Made by a program: the position numbers and the translations under genes
NCBI GenBank assembly: GCA_015067895.1
Contig: SVLP01000005.1
Coordinates: forward strand, 41,059-105,058
DNA: 64,000 nt
Direction of reading: 5' to 3'
Source: Oscillospiraceae bacterium
GTDB lineage: Bacteria; Bacillota_A; Clostridia; Oscillospirales; Oscillospiraceae
The notes under the pieces: generated by a model
What the model saw: only the letters and a program-made list of their open reading frames with translations
Database searches by the model: none
What the model was told of the DNA's origin: nothing
In this document: positions 52,516 through 61,064 of the stretch, piece by piece
How the letters are laid out: the number at the start of each line of letters is the position of its first letter
How positions within the stretch are numbered: the first letter of the stretch is position 1

Positions 52516-52642
52516 GCCTCCCCTGTTTGGGCATAGCCCAAATGGGGGAGGTGCCCCGAAGGGGCGGAGGGGGAAGCTCGGAATTTGGCCCCATCAGTCA
52601 GCTGACGCTGACAGCTCCCCCATCCCTCCGGGACAGGGGAGC
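52516..52642. repeat. MITE-like intergenic repeat, copy 2
   Basis: Terminal repeats GCCTCCCCTG and CAGGGGAGCCC, with internal hairpins TTTGGGCATAGCCCAAA and GCCCCGAAGGGGC. Related to, and about 80 nt shorter than, the copy at 21020-21227. Confidence 0.75.
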
Positions 52643-52652
52643 CCCGGCAATC

Positions 52653-52680
52653 TTGACTTTCTGCAAAATAATGCTATCCT
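52653..52680 (+). promoter_or_regulatory. Promoter of the tandem membrane-protein pair
   Basis: TTGACT (52653-52658), 16 nt, extended -10 TGCTATCCT (hexamer 52675-52680). Confidence 0.5.
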
Positions 52681-52702
52681 TATAGAAAAGGAGGCGCGTG
52701 CT

Positions 52703-53839
52703 ATGATCCCACATTTTACGATTCAAAGGGGCAAACAGGAATACCTCATCATCCGTATGGGTGATGAGTTCCACCTCATCGATATCAACGAAGCCCTTAC
52801 CAAAGAAAAGCGCGCCGCCGTTCTGGAATCCGGCTGTACCCCTGCCCAGATGCAGGAGATGGGTCTGTCCGGCATGACCATCCCCAAAAGCGATATCAAA
52901 GCCCTCACCATCACCGGCTGCGGCTTCCAGGACGATGTGATCTTCTGGCTGAAAAAGAAGAAGCTGGCCTTCTGGTTCCCACAGGCCTATGAGCAGAAAA
53001 AGGTGGACGATTTCTTCCGGGGGATCCCGCGGAAGCAGTACAAGACACGAACCCGACTCAAGGGCGGAAAGAACATCGACTGGCGCATCCGGGAGCAGAA
53101 TCCGGAGCTATATGAAAAGCTCCGACCGGTGGGCTGGATCTACAACCTCCTCTGCGCGGCGATCATAGTTTTGTCCTTTGTACTTTGGGAGCTGTCACCC
53201 CGTCCCATCGGCTGGTGCGTGATCGGGTTGTCCGTGGTCGCCATCGGGCTGGACTTTTTCCTGCCGGAGTACTTCACCATCCTGTCCATCCATGATGACC
53301 GCCGCTTCTCAAAGCAGAAATACGGACAAAGGCAGCAGCCCAAGACATGTGCCGTCAATTTGGGCGCTGGCCTGCTCTCCATCACGCTCTTCTTTACATT
53401 CGTGAGCATCGGAGAATACTGCTTCTTCGATGATTTCCGGGTATTTCCGGTGGCACTGGCTTCCGTTCTGGTGGTGGGTATCCCGCTGCTGTTCGTGCGG
53501 GAATTTGTGGAGCAGTTTTCGGCGTGGCTCGTGACCCTTGTGCTGATCCTGTTTTTCAATGGCTTTGCCTTCATCCCACACTTCAACCATGTTCTCGGCC
53601 CGGAGCTGACAAGCTGTACCGCGACCATCGTGGACACCCACAAAAACACAGGCGGCAGGGGTTCGGACAGCTACTATTGCGATGTGGTTCTTCCTGACGG
53701 ACGGGAGCTGGATGTGAAAGTATCCAGGAAGGAATACGAAGCGACCGAACCCGGCGACACAATGGATCTCCAATATGGCACCGGCTTCTTCGGCATCGAC
53801 TACGCCATCGACGCGGAAGCGGGGGTGGGAAGCGAATGA
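52703..53839 (+). CDS. Membrane protein of unknown family, tandem paralogue A
   Basis: 378 aa from ATG 52703 (RBS AAAGGAGG). A soluble N-terminal domain of about 75 residues (IIRMGDEFHLIDINEAL, GCTPAQMQEMGLSGMTIPKS), a basic linker, then about five TM helices in two groups, and a C-terminal external or cytoplasmic beta-rich tail ending GTGFFGIDYAID. The N-terminal domain is nearly identical to that of the next gene. No family recognised. Confidence 0.8.
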   Translation: MIPHFTIQRGKQEYLIIRMGDEFHLIDINEALTKEKRAAVLESGCTPAQMQEMGLSGMTIPKSDIKALTITGCGFQDDVIFWLKKKKLAFWFPQAYEQKKVDDFFRGIPRKQYKTRTRLKGGKNIDWRIREQNPELYEKLRPVGWIYNLLCAAIIVLSFVLWELSPRPIGWCVIGLSVVAIGLDFFLPEYFTILSIHDDRRFSKQKYGQRQQPKTCAVNLGAGLLSITLFFTFVSIGEYCFFDDFRVFPVALASVLVVGIPLLFVREFVEQFSAWLVTLVLILFFNGFAFIPHFNHVLGPELTSCTATIVDTHKNTGGRGSDSYYCDVVLPDGRELDVKVSRKEYEATEPGDTMDLQYGTGFFGIDYAIDAEAGVGSE

Positions 53840-54909
53840 TCCCACATCTGACCCTGTGCCGGGGCTGGGCGGAATACCTCATCATCCGCATGGACGATGA
53901 ATTCCACATCATCGATATCAATGAAGCTCTGACGAAGGAAAAGCGGGCCGCCGTCCTGGAGTCCGGCTGTACCCCCGCCCAGATGCAGGAGATGGGTCTG
54001 TCCGGCATGACCATCCCCAAAAGCGACATCAAAGCCCTCACCATCACCGGCTGCGATGCCATGGAGAGTCTGGTCTTTCGACTGAAGAAGGAGACCCTGC
54101 GCTTCTGTCTGGCCGATGGCTGCGAGCCCGGGGAGCTGGACAGCTTCTTCCGGGACATCCGGCGCAGACCGACCCGAAGGCGGAAGCGGCTCCTGGTGGA
54201 CTGGCGGATCCGGGAGCAGGATCCAGAGGTCTTCGCAAAGCTGCTGAAGGTCGGCATCGTGTGGTATCTGGTGTGTATCGTGGTGGCACTGTGGCCGTTG
54301 TTTCTGGATTACACCATGGCGGCCTGGGGCTGGGCTGTGGCGGCGGTGAGCCTGTCCGCCGTGGTGCTCGATGCCCGATTCCCGGCCTACTTCACCATGC
54401 TGCCCAGGAGCAAGGCCGACCGGCTCCGGGGCCGCACACGAGTCATCCCCCTGACCTACGGCCTGATCGGACTGCTGGGCGTGTTCTGGCTCTGGTGCAA
54501 GGTGCGGTATTTCATCATCGGTCTGCTCCACGCGGTGCCCGCAGCTCTGGGCTTGTCCCTGCTCATCGGCGTGGTGCTGCTGCGCTTCTGCCGGGAGTTT
54601 ACGGAAGGCTCCGGAACCGGGTGGAAGGCGATGCTGGTGGTGCTGTTTTTGAGCCTCTTTGCCTTCGTGCCCCACCTGAACCATGTGCTGAAGCCCGAGC
54701 TCCAGCCCCAGACCGGCACCATCGTGGGCAAGTACGAGCTCATCAACAAGACCGGCGGCAGTGACCGCTTCATCGTCCAGCTGCCGGATGGACGGAAGGT
54801 GCATGTCCATGTCTCCTGGATGGATTTTGAGGAATACGGCCCCGGCGACACCCGCGATCTGCTGGTCGGCACCGGTTTCTTCGGCATCGATTATGCCATG
54901 GACGGCTGA
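53836..54909 (+). CDS. Membrane protein of unknown family, tandem paralogue B
   Basis: 357 aa; its ATG overlaps the stop of paralogue A. Residues 15-74 differ from A at only two positions, whereas the rest is divergent apart from the FAF(I/V)PHxNHVLxPEL and GTGFFGIDYA motifs. The domain order is the same. Gene conversion or strong constraint on the N-terminal domain is likely. Function unknown. Confidence 0.8.
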   Translation: MIPHLTLCRGWAEYLIIRMDDEFHIIDINEALTKEKRAAVLESGCTPAQMQEMGLSGMTIPKSDIKALTITGCDAMESLVFRLKKETLRFCLADGCEPGELDSFFRDIRRRPTRRRKRLLVDWRIREQDPEVFAKLLKVGIVWYLVCIVVALWPLFLDYTMAAWGWAVAAVSLSAVVLDARFPAYFTMLPRSKADRLRGRTRVIPLTYGLIGLLGVFWLWCKVRYFIIGLLHAVPAALGLSLLIGVVLLRFCREFTEGSGTGWKAMLVVLFLSLFAFVPHLNHVLKPELQPQTGTIVGKYELINKTGGSDRFIVQLPDGRKVHVHVSWMDFEEYGPGDTRDLLVGTGFFGIDYAMDG

Positions 54910-54920
54910 CCGCAAATACG

Positions 54921-54984
54921 GGAACGACACGCAGGTCGTTCCCTACAAACGGAATCCGCAGGGAACGGCCTGTGTGCCGTTCCC
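54921..54984. repeat. Paired GGGAACG palindromes
   Basis: GGGAACGAC-ACGCA-GGTCGTTCCC (54921-54944) and GGGAACGGC-CTGTGT-GCCGTTCCC (54961-54984), in tandem. They resemble dispersed short palindromes of Clostridia. Confidence 0.6.
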
Positions 54985-54994
54985 CAATATCGAA

Positions 54995-55020
54995 AAAACC
55001 TCCCGGTTCCGGGAGGTTTT
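54995..55020. terminator. Bidirectional terminator
   Basis: AAAACCTCCCGG-TT-CCGGGAGGTTTT between convergent genes. Confidence 0.9.
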
Positions 55021-55026
55021 CGTGTT

Positions 55027-56313
55027 TTAGTAGGGATAAATACCCAGATACTTCTCCAGAGAAGCCATCTTCAGGCTGACGCTGAAGACGCGCATGGCCT
55101 GTTCCAGCTCCTCGATGGGGGGCAGGCTGGGGGCAATGCGGATCATGGAGTCGTGGGGATCCACGCCGTAGGGGTAGGTGGCACCGGCATCGGTCATGAT
55201 AACGCCGGCCTGGCGGCACAGCTCCAGGGTGCGCCGGGCGGTGCCGGGCATGGCTGCCACACAGATGAAGTAGCCGCCGGTGGGGTGATGCCAGTGGGCG
55301 ATGCCCTTGGCGGTGACCTCCTGGCGCAGGATCTTCAGGCACATCTCGAACTTGGGTGCCATGATCGATGCGTGACGCTTCATCAGCTCGATGGTGTGCT
55401 CCCTGTTCTGCAGGTACTTGACGTGGCGCAGCTGGTTGATCTTGTCGTAGGAGATCATCTGGTTGGAGATCAGCTTGGTCATGTACTTGATGTTCTCCTC
55501 GGAGGAGGCCATGACGCTGATACCGGCACCGGGGAAGGTGATCTTGCTGGTGGAGGCGAACTCGAAGACCATGTTGGGACGGCCTGCCTCGGCGCACATG
55601 CTGATGATGTCGGGGAACTCCACGAAATCGCCCACGAACTCATGGACGCAGTAGGCGTTGTCCCACATGATGACAAAGTCGGGGGCAGCGGGCTTCAGGT
55701 TGGCAAAACGCTGACAGGTCAGCATATCGTAGCAATAGCCCTGGGGGTTGCTGTACTTGGGCACACACCAGATGCCCTTGACCATGGGATCCCGAACCAG
55801 ATCCTCCACCACATCCATGTCGGGGCCGTAGGGCTTCATGGGGACGGAGATCAGCTCGAAGCCGAAGCTCTCGGTGATGCGGAAGTGGCGGTCGTAGCCG
55901 GGGGAGGGGCAGAGGAACTTGATCCGACGCTCCTTGCTCCAGGGACGCACGGAATCCTTCAGGCCGTGGGTGTAGGCCCAGGAGATCAGGTCGTGCATCA
56001 GGCTGAGGCTGGCGTTGCCGCCGACGAAGGTCTGCTCGGGCTTGCAGCCCAGCACGTCCGCCCAGTATTCCCGGGCGCACCACAGACCGGCCAGATCGCC
56101 GTAGTTACGGGCATCCTTGCCGTCGATGATGCACTCGCTGGGATCGGTCAGCACGGTCAGCATATCGCTGACCAGATCCAGCTGCAGCTTGCTGGGCTTA
56201 CCGCGGGACATATCCAGATTCAGTCCCATCTGCTTGAGTTCCTCGTAGCGGGTCACCATATTATTGTATTCTTTTTTCAGCTCGTCGCGGCTGCGGCATG
56301 CGTAAGTAGCCAT
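55027..56313 (-). CDS. Aminotransferase class I/II (aspartate aminotransferase-like)
   Basis: 428 aa PLP enzyme of the atypical bacterial aspartate aminotransferase type (PF12897-like). SRGKPSKLQLDL at the N-terminus, NASLSLMHD, PSPGYDRHF, PKYSNPQGYCY, WDNAYCVHEF (PLP Asp and Tyr) and the Schiff-base Lys in STSKITFPGAG. Probably transfers amino groups between aspartate (or a similar acid) and 2-oxoglutarate. It diverges from glnN, another nitrogen-assimilation gene. Confidence 0.9.
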   Translation of the reverse strand: MATYACRSRDELKKEYNNMVTRYEELKQMGLNLDMSRGKPSKLQLDLVSDMLTVLTDPSECIIDGKDARNYGDLAGLWCAREYWADVLGCKPEQTFVGGNASLSLMHDLISWAYTHGLKDSVRPWSKERRIKFLCPSPGYDRHFRITESFGFELISVPMKPYGPDMDVVEDLVRDPMVKGIWCVPKYSNPQGYCYDMLTCQRFANLKPAAPDFVIMWDNAYCVHEFVGDFVEFPDIISMCAEAGRPNMVFEFASTSKITFPGAGISVMASSEENIKYMTKLISNQMISYDKINQLRHVKYLQNREHTIELMKRHASIMAPKFEMCLKILRQEVTAKGIAHWHHPTGGYFICVAAMPGTARRTLELCRQAGVIMTDAGATYPYGVDPHDSMIRIAPSLPPIEELEQAMRVFSVSLKMASLEKYLGIYPY

Positions 56314-56354
56314 ATTGACATCTTCCTTTCCCGGAGATTCATTTGATGGGGCTT

Positions 56355-56383
56355 ATTATAGTCCAAACCGGTCAAAAATGCAA
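56355..56383 (-). promoter_or_regulatory. Promoter of the aminotransferase gene
   Basis: Minus strand TTGCAT, 17 nt, TATAAT. Confidence 0.7.
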
Positions 56384-56477
56384 GTCAAGAGTACCTGAAA
56401 ATTCATTTTCGGAAATCTTTGGTTCCATTGCACAAAATGCAAATCCATCCCGCCGTGATTTTCGTGAAATTCACACC

Positions 56478-56506
56478 TTGTATTTTGTATGCGCTTCGCA
56501 TAAAAT
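56478..56506 (+). promoter_or_regulatory. Promoter of glnN
   Basis: TTGTAT (56478-56483), 17 nt, TAAAAT (56501-56506). Confidence 0.5.
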
Positions 56507-56542
56507 CCTTATGAGATTTGTCAAATATTCCGTCTTTTTCGC

Positions 56543-56589
56543 CCGAACCGAAGCCGACTGCCTGTGCAATTTTCTGTTTTCCGGTTCGG
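56543..56589 (+). promoter_or_regulatory. Possible attenuator hairpin in glnN leader
   Basis: CCGAACCG (56543-56550) pairs with CGGTTCGG (56582-56589), followed by ATTTTATTTTC just before the RBS. It could be a conditional terminator; no glutamine-riboswitch core was found. Confidence 0.4.
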
Positions 56590-56616
56590 ATTTTATTTTC
56601 TGAAAGGAATCTGTCC

Positions 56617-58701
56617 ATGAACCAGATCACTGATCTCCCTGCAATTTTCGGCAGCGACGTTTTCAACGAGACCGTCATGCGCCAGCGCCTTGCACCTGAA
56701 GTTTTTCTTGCATGGAAGGGGTGCATCACGGGCGGTACGCCCCTGCCCCTGGATGTGGCGAACCACATCGCCGAAGCCATGAAGGAGTGGGCCACCGAGA
56801 AGGGAGCCACCCACTATACCCATTGGTTCCAGCCCATGACCGGCATCACAGCCGAGAAGCATGACTCCTTCCTGACCCCCGTGGGCGGAGGCAAGGTCAT
56901 CATGGAGTTCTCCGGCAAGGAGCTCGTCCGGGGCGAGCCCGACGCCAGCTCCTTCCCCTCCGGCGGCCTGCGGGCAACCTTCGAGGCCCGCGGCTACACC
57001 GCCTGGGATCCCACCTCCTTTGCCTTTGTCAAGGACGGCAGCCTGTTCATCCCCACCTGCTTCTTCTCCTACACCGGCGCGGCTCTGGACAAGAAGACCC
57101 CGCTCCTGCGCTCCATCGACGAGGTCAGCCGGGAGGCCATCCGGATCCTGCGGCTCTTCGGTGACACCGAGAGCAAAAGAATCATCCCCTGCGTTGGCCC
57201 GGAGCAGGAGTACTTCCTGATCCCCCGGGATCTCTATGCCCAGCGCCCCGACCTGCGGCTCACCGGCCGCACCCTCTTCGGCGCCCCCGCGCCCAAGGGC
57301 CAGGAGCTGGATGACCACTACTTCGGCACCATCCGCACGAGAGTTTCCACCTACATGAAGGATCTGGACGAGCAGCTGTGGCGGCTGGGCGTCCTGAGCA
57401 AGACCAAGCACAACGAGGCCGCCCCCGCCCAGCATGAGATGGCCCCCATCTTCTCCGATGTCAACTCCGCCTGTGACTCCAACCAGCTGGTCATGGAGAT
57501 CATGAAAAAGTGCGCCGCCAAGCATAACCTGGTTTGCCTGCTCCACGAGAAGCCCTTCTCGGGCATCACCGGCTCCGGCAAGCACAACAACTACTCCCTG
57601 AACACCGACACCGGCAAGAATCTCTTCCGTCCCGGCAAGACCCCCATGCAGAATGCCCAGTTCCTGCTGTTCCTGGCGGCCTTCCTCAAGGGCGTGGACG
57701 AATATCAGGACTGGCTCCGCTGCACCGCCGCCACCGCCGGCAATGACCACCGTCTCGGTGCCGACGAAGCGCCCCCCGCCATCATCTCCGTCTTCCTGGG
57801 CGACGATCTGAACGCCGTCGTCAACTCCATCATCGAGGGCAGCGACTACCAGGGCCCCGAGAAAAGCTTCATGCGCGTCGGCGTCGACGTGCTGCCCAAC
57901 ATCCCCAGGGACACCACCGACCGCAACCGTACCAGCCCCGTGGCCTTCACCGGCAACAAGTTCGAGTTCCGCATGCTGGGTGCAAGCCAGAGCGTGGCCG
58001 ACCCCAACATCGTCCTGAACACCATCATGGCCGAGGAGCTGGAGCAGTTCGCCGACGAGCTGGAGAAGGCTGACAATTTCGACGAAGCCCTCCACGACCT
58101 GGTCGTCCGGGTCTTCCGGGAGCACAGACACATCATCTTCGACGGCAACGGCTACTCCGACGAGTGGAAGAAGGAGGCCGCCAAGCGGGGCCTGAGCAAC
58201 CTGGCCACCACCCCCGAGGCCATGGGCAGCTTCCTGAGCCAGAAGAACATCGACCTGGTCACCAAGCATCGCATCTTCACGGAAGCCGAGTTCCGGGCCC
58301 GCTGGGAGATCCAGCTGGAGACCTACATCAAGACCATCAACATCGAGGCCCTGACCTCCATCGACATGATCCGCCACCAGATCCTCCCCGCCGCCATGCG
58401 CTACACCGAGCAGCTGACCCGGGGTATCCTGAACAAGAAGGAGCTGAGCATGACCTGCCGTGCGGAGCGGAATCTGGTTCGCCGTCTAAGCGATGCCTGC
58501 GATAAGCTCTATGACTACTGCGAGCTCCTCTGCGGCGACCTGAAGAAGGTACCCGCAGACACCCAGAAGGCCGCCGAGTACTACGGCAGCGTCATCGTCT
58601 CCGACATGAACCGCGCCCGGGAGCAGGCCGACATCCTCGAAGCCCTCACCGACAAGAGCATCTGGCCCTATCCCACCTATTCCGACCTTCTCTTCTATTA
58701 A
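56617..58701 (+). CDS. glnN: Glutamine synthetase, type III
   Basis: 694 aa, the length of GSIII. Ammonia assimilation: Glu + NH3 + ATP to Gln. Motifs: PLDVANHIAEAMKEWATEKG, THWFQPMTG, CVGPEQEYFLI, HNEAAPAQHEMAPIF, HEKPFSGITGSGKHNNYSL, and GNDHRLGADEAPP. Start ATG 56617 after AAAGGA; the longer in-frame ORF start lies inside the leader hairpin. Confidence 0.97.
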   Translation: MNQITDLPAIFGSDVFNETVMRQRLAPEVFLAWKGCITGGTPLPLDVANHIAEAMKEWATEKGATHYTHWFQPMTGITAEKHDSFLTPVGGGKVIMEFSGKELVRGEPDASSFPSGGLRATFEARGYTAWDPTSFAFVKDGSLFIPTCFFSYTGAALDKKTPLLRSIDEVSREAIRILRLFGDTESKRIIPCVGPEQEYFLIPRDLYAQRPDLRLTGRTLFGAPAPKGQELDDHYFGTIRTRVSTYMKDLDEQLWRLGVLSKTKHNEAAPAQHEMAPIFSDVNSACDSNQLVMEIMKKCAAKHNLVCLLHEKPFSGITGSGKHNNYSLNTDTGKNLFRPGKTPMQNAQFLLFLAAFLKGVDEYQDWLRCTAATAGNDHRLGADEAPPAIISVFLGDDLNAVVNSIIEGSDYQGPEKSFMRVGVDVLPNIPRDTTDRNRTSPVAFTGNKFEFRMLGASQSVADPNIVLNTIMAEELEQFADELEKADNFDEALHDLVVRVFREHRHIIFDGNGYSDEWKKEAAKRGLSNLATTPEAMGSFLSQKNIDLVTKHRIFTEAEFRARWEIQLETYIKTINIEALTSIDMIRHQILPAAMRYTEQLTRGILNKKELSMTCRAERNLVRRLSDACDKLYDYCELLCGDLKKVPADTQKAAEYYGSVIVSDMNRAREQADILEALTDKSIWPYPTYSDLLFY

Positions 58702-58706
58702 ATAGC

Positions 58707-58734
58707 AAAAGCGGCTCCATCGAGCCGCTTTTTG
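58707..58734. terminator. Bidirectional terminator after glnN
   Basis: AAAAGCGGCTC-CATC-GAGCCGCTTTT. Confidence 0.9.
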
Positions 58735-58738
58735 CTGT

Positions 58739-59545
58739 TTATCGAACCCGCAGCTCCCAGAACGCCACAGCGGCAGCCGCCGCCACATTCAGGGAGTCCA
58801 CACCGTGGGACATGGGGATCTTCACCGTATAATCGCACTGGCGGATGATCTCATCGCTGAGTCCGTCCCCCTCGGTGCCCAGTACCAGTGCCAGCCGTTC
58901 CTCCGCCGCCAGCGCAGGATCATCCACACCGACGCTGCGATCCGTCAGCGCCAGCGCGGCAGTTTTAATTCCGAGACTGCGCAGCGCATCCGGCCAATCC
59001 TTTCCAAGCCGGGCCCAGGGGATCTGGAACACCGTGCCCATGCTCACCCGCACCGCCCTTCGGTGCAGAGGATCACAGCAGGCAGGGGAGAGGAGCACTG
59101 CATCCATGTGCAGCGCGGCGGCGGAGCGCAGGATCGCACCCACATTGGCTGCATCCACGATGCCGTCCAGCACTGCGATCCGCCGTGCATTGGCGGTGAC
59201 CTCTGCCACGGTCTTTGGAGCGGGACGACGCATGGCACACAGGCAGCCCCGGGTCAGCTCGTAGCCCGTCAGTTTCGCAAGGGTCTCACGATCGGCGGTG
59301 TACACCGGCGTATCGGGACACCGCTCCAGCAGACTGCCGGACACCCCCTCGATCTGACGCCGCTCCATCAGAAAGGACAGGGGCACACACCCTGCGTCCA
59401 GGGCGTGGCCGATGACCTTGTGGCTTTCTGCAATGAATATTCCCTGATCGGGATTTCGTTTGTTCCGAAGCTGGGCCTCCGTCAGCCGGAAGTAGGGGGC
59501 CAGGGCGGGATGCGCCAGATCGGTGATCTCGATGATGTTGGGCAT
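58739..59545 (-). CDS. TrmH/SpoU family RNA 2'-O-methyltransferase
   Basis: 268 aa from ATG 59545 (RBS AAAGGAG; longer start rejected). SPOUT knot enzyme: an N-terminal substrate-binding part (YFRLTEAQLRNKRNPDQGIFI), LDGIVDAANVGAILRSAAA (motif 1), LVLGTEGDGLSDEII (motif 2) and IPMSHGVDSLNVAAAAAVA (motif 3). It methylates ribose in rRNA or tRNA; the target is unknown. Confidence 0.92.
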   Translation of the reverse strand: MPNIIEITDLAHPALAPYFRLTEAQLRNKRNPDQGIFIAESHKVIGHALDAGCVPLSFLMERRQIEGVSGSLLERCPDTPVYTADRETLAKLTGYELTRGCLCAMRRPAPKTVAEVTANARRIAVLDGIVDAANVGAILRSAAALHMDAVLLSPACCDPLHRRAVRVSMGTVFQIPWARLGKDWPDALRSLGIKTAALALTDRSVGVDDPALAAEERLALVLGTEGDGLSDEIIRQCDYTVKIPMSHGVDSLNVAAAAAVAFWELRVR

Positions 59546-59573
59546 GGCAGAAGCTCCTTTAAACATTTTCCCC

Positions 59574-59603
59574 ATGATAGCACACCCGCAGCCGATATTT
59601 CAA
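59574..59603 (-). promoter_or_regulatory. Promoter of the RNA methyltransferase gene
   Basis: Minus strand TTGAAA, 18 nt, TATCAT. Confidence 0.5.
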
Positions 59604-59625
59604 GCACCTTGGCAGAAAATTACAA

Positions 59626-59654
59626 TTGATTCCGGGCCGGATCGGTGCTAAAAT
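59626..59654 (+). promoter_or_regulatory. Promoter of the TetR-family gene
   Basis: TTGATT (59626-59631), 17 nt, extended -10 TGCTAAAAT (hexamer 59649-59654). Confidence 0.6.
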
Positions 59655-59702
59655 AAACGTCATGGCATTTCAGAGACCTGATGCCGGGAACGGAGGCCGG
59701 GT

Positions 59703-60275
59703 ATGGCAGAACGAGTGAAGAATATGCGCCAGCTTCTGATCGAAGCGGGCATCGAGGAGATCAACCGGGCGGGGGTCGCGGAGTTTTCCGTTCGCCGGGT
59801 GGCCACGGCCTGCGGCGTCAGCTGTGCTGCGCCCTACAAGCATTTCAAGGACAAGCGGGAGTTCATTGCCGCCATCATCGACTATGTCAACGACCAGTGG
59901 CGGGAGCGGCAGGAGCAAATCATCGCGTCCTGCGGCGACAGCCTGCGTACGCAGATCGTGGAGGTGGTGGTGGGCTATGTCCGTTTCCTGATGGAGAAGC
60001 CTTATTTTCGCTCTATCCTGATGCTCAAGGACGCGGAATTCGACAACCTCTACCACAAGGCCCGGGGCCAGATGTCCAGCCGCAGCCAGCTGATGGAGGC
60101 GGAGTTCTTCGCCCAGTCCGGCTGGGATCAGGCGAAGATCAAGCGCAAGCTCCACATCGTCCGGGCGATCCTCTTTGGCACCGTGTTCCTGATGGACACC
60201 GGTGAGCTTGCCTATGATGAGACGGTGCTGGAGAACGTCAGAACCGCCGTGGATCGAGAGTTCGACCTGCCCTGA
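59703..60275 (+). CDS. TetR/AcrR family transcriptional regulator
   Basis: 190 aa. N-terminal TetR HTH: FSVRRVATACGVSCAAPYKHFKDKREFI. The C-terminal ligand domain is all-helical. No effector or transporter gene is adjacent, so the target is unknown. RBS GGAGG precedes ATG 59703. Confidence 0.9.
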   Translation: MAERVKNMRQLLIEAGIEEINRAGVAEFSVRRVATACGVSCAAPYKHFKDKREFIAAIIDYVNDQWRERQEQIIASCGDSLRTQIVEVVVGYVRFLMEKPYFRSILMLKDAEFDNLYHKARGQMSSRSQLMEAEFFAQSGWDQAKIKRKLHIVRAILFGTVFLMDTGELAYDETVLENVRTAVDREFDLP

Positions 60276-60304
60276 AAAATTTTTGGAAAAATGAAAAATT
60301 GTGC

Positions 60305-60333
60305 TTGCATTTTCTGACAAGGTATGCTACTAT
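60305..60333 (+). promoter_or_regulatory. Promoter of tRNA-Pro(GGG)
   Basis: TTGCAT (60305-60310), 17 nt, TACTAT (60328-60333). Confidence 0.65.
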
Positions 60334-60362
60334 ATTGTGGCTGTCAGGAGACGGCACAATAT

Positions 60363-60439
60363 CCGGGTGTGGCGAAGTTTGGTATCGCGCTTGAATGGGG
60401 TTCAAGAGGCCGCTGGTTCGAATCCAGTCACTCGGACCA
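60363..60439 (+). tRNA. tRNA-Pro (anticodon GGG)
   Basis: 77 nt with encoded CCA. Acceptor CCGGGTG pairs with CACTCGG, the D-arm is nearly the same as in the other tRNA-Pro, the anticodon stem CTTGA/TCAAG encloses ATGGGGT, T-arm GCTGGTTCGAATCCAGT. A conjugative-element remnant begins a few hundred bases downstream. Confidence 0.93.
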
Positions 60440-60446
60440 TACGATT

Positions 60447-60500
60447 TAGACACTATAGATGTGAACTTCTAAAAGTTCAACATTTATGGTGTCTTTTCGT
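60447..60500 (+). terminator. Terminator after tRNA-Pro(GGG)
   Basis: AGACAC...TGAACTT with AAGTTCA...GGTGTCT, an imperfect long stem, followed by TTTTCGTTTTT. Confidence 0.75.
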
Positions 60501-60805
60501 TTTTAGTCCATATTTACAATCGTTGGAGTACCGTGATTCACCCGAAAATGTGAACACGAAAATGAATGAGTCCATAGATGCGATTTGATATCCAGGGATC
60601 GATTCCCCACTTTTGCCGTGGGTGACACGGCTGAAAACGCAAATACTGCGGTGCCCTTTTTGATTTGCTCCGGCTTTTCAAAAAAGGCACCGCTTTTTTT
60701 AATAACAGCATATATCATTTTTCAAACAGGCCGGCGAGTCCGGGAGCAATCCGCTCTCAGATCCGCCGGCTTTTTTATTTTCTGAAAGTGAAGGAGTGAA
60801 CAACA
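60501..60805 (+). other. Non-coding stretch at the element boundary
   Basis: No credible gene. It holds two hairpin terminators: GCGGTGCC (60648-60655) with GGCACCGC (60686-60693) and T7; and GCCGGC (60730-60735) with GCCGGC (60765-60770) within a longer imperfect stem and T6. No copy of the tRNA 3' end was found as an attachment site here. Confidence 0.6.
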
Positions 60806-60847
60806 ATGCGAGACAATCAAAAAGGGCACTGCTCCTGTGATGGGTAA
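60806..60847 (+). CDS. 13-codon leader ORF with CSC motif
   Basis: MRDNQKGHCSCDG, preceded by GAAGGAG and overlapping the start of the next ORF by 8 nt (ATGGGTAA). It may be a translational coupling leader or the truncated start of a lost gene. Confidence 0.35.
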   Translation: MRDNQKGHCSCDG

Positions 60848-61064
60848 CTTCAAGTGGGGTGCCCGGCCGGAATACCGAAGATGCACTGCTCCGCCTGGCT
60901 GTAACGATACGGCAGTGTGCCGCAGATCGGAGCGGTGCATCGGGTGTCCGTTTCCCGCAACCGGCTTCATCTGCTGGGGAAACGACGATGACTGTATGAA
61001 AACCAGAATTGAAAAGTTTAAGGAGATTGAAAAACGTGATCACACTGACGATGGAACGCCTTGA
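60840..61064 (+). CDS. Cys-rich small protein of mobile-element type
   Basis: 74 aa from ATG 60840: WGARPEYRRCTAPPGC, then CRRSERCIGCPFPATGFICWG, with eight cysteines in spacing suggestive of metal binding. No RBS of its own; it depends on the overlapping leader ORF. Small Cys-rich proteins occur in Firmicute conjugative elements; function unknown. Confidence 0.55.
   Translation: MGNFKWGARPEYRRCTAPPGCNDTAVCRRSERCIGCPFPATGFICWGNDDDCMKTRIEKFKEIEKRDHTDDGTP

Noticed and set aside
56384..56616. Glutamine riboswitch upstream of glnN
   Set aside because: No glnA-RNA core was found; only a simple hairpin is visible.
60585..60785. 66-aa plus-strand ORF in the element boundary
   Set aside because: It crosses two strong terminators and has no RBS or recognisable sequence.
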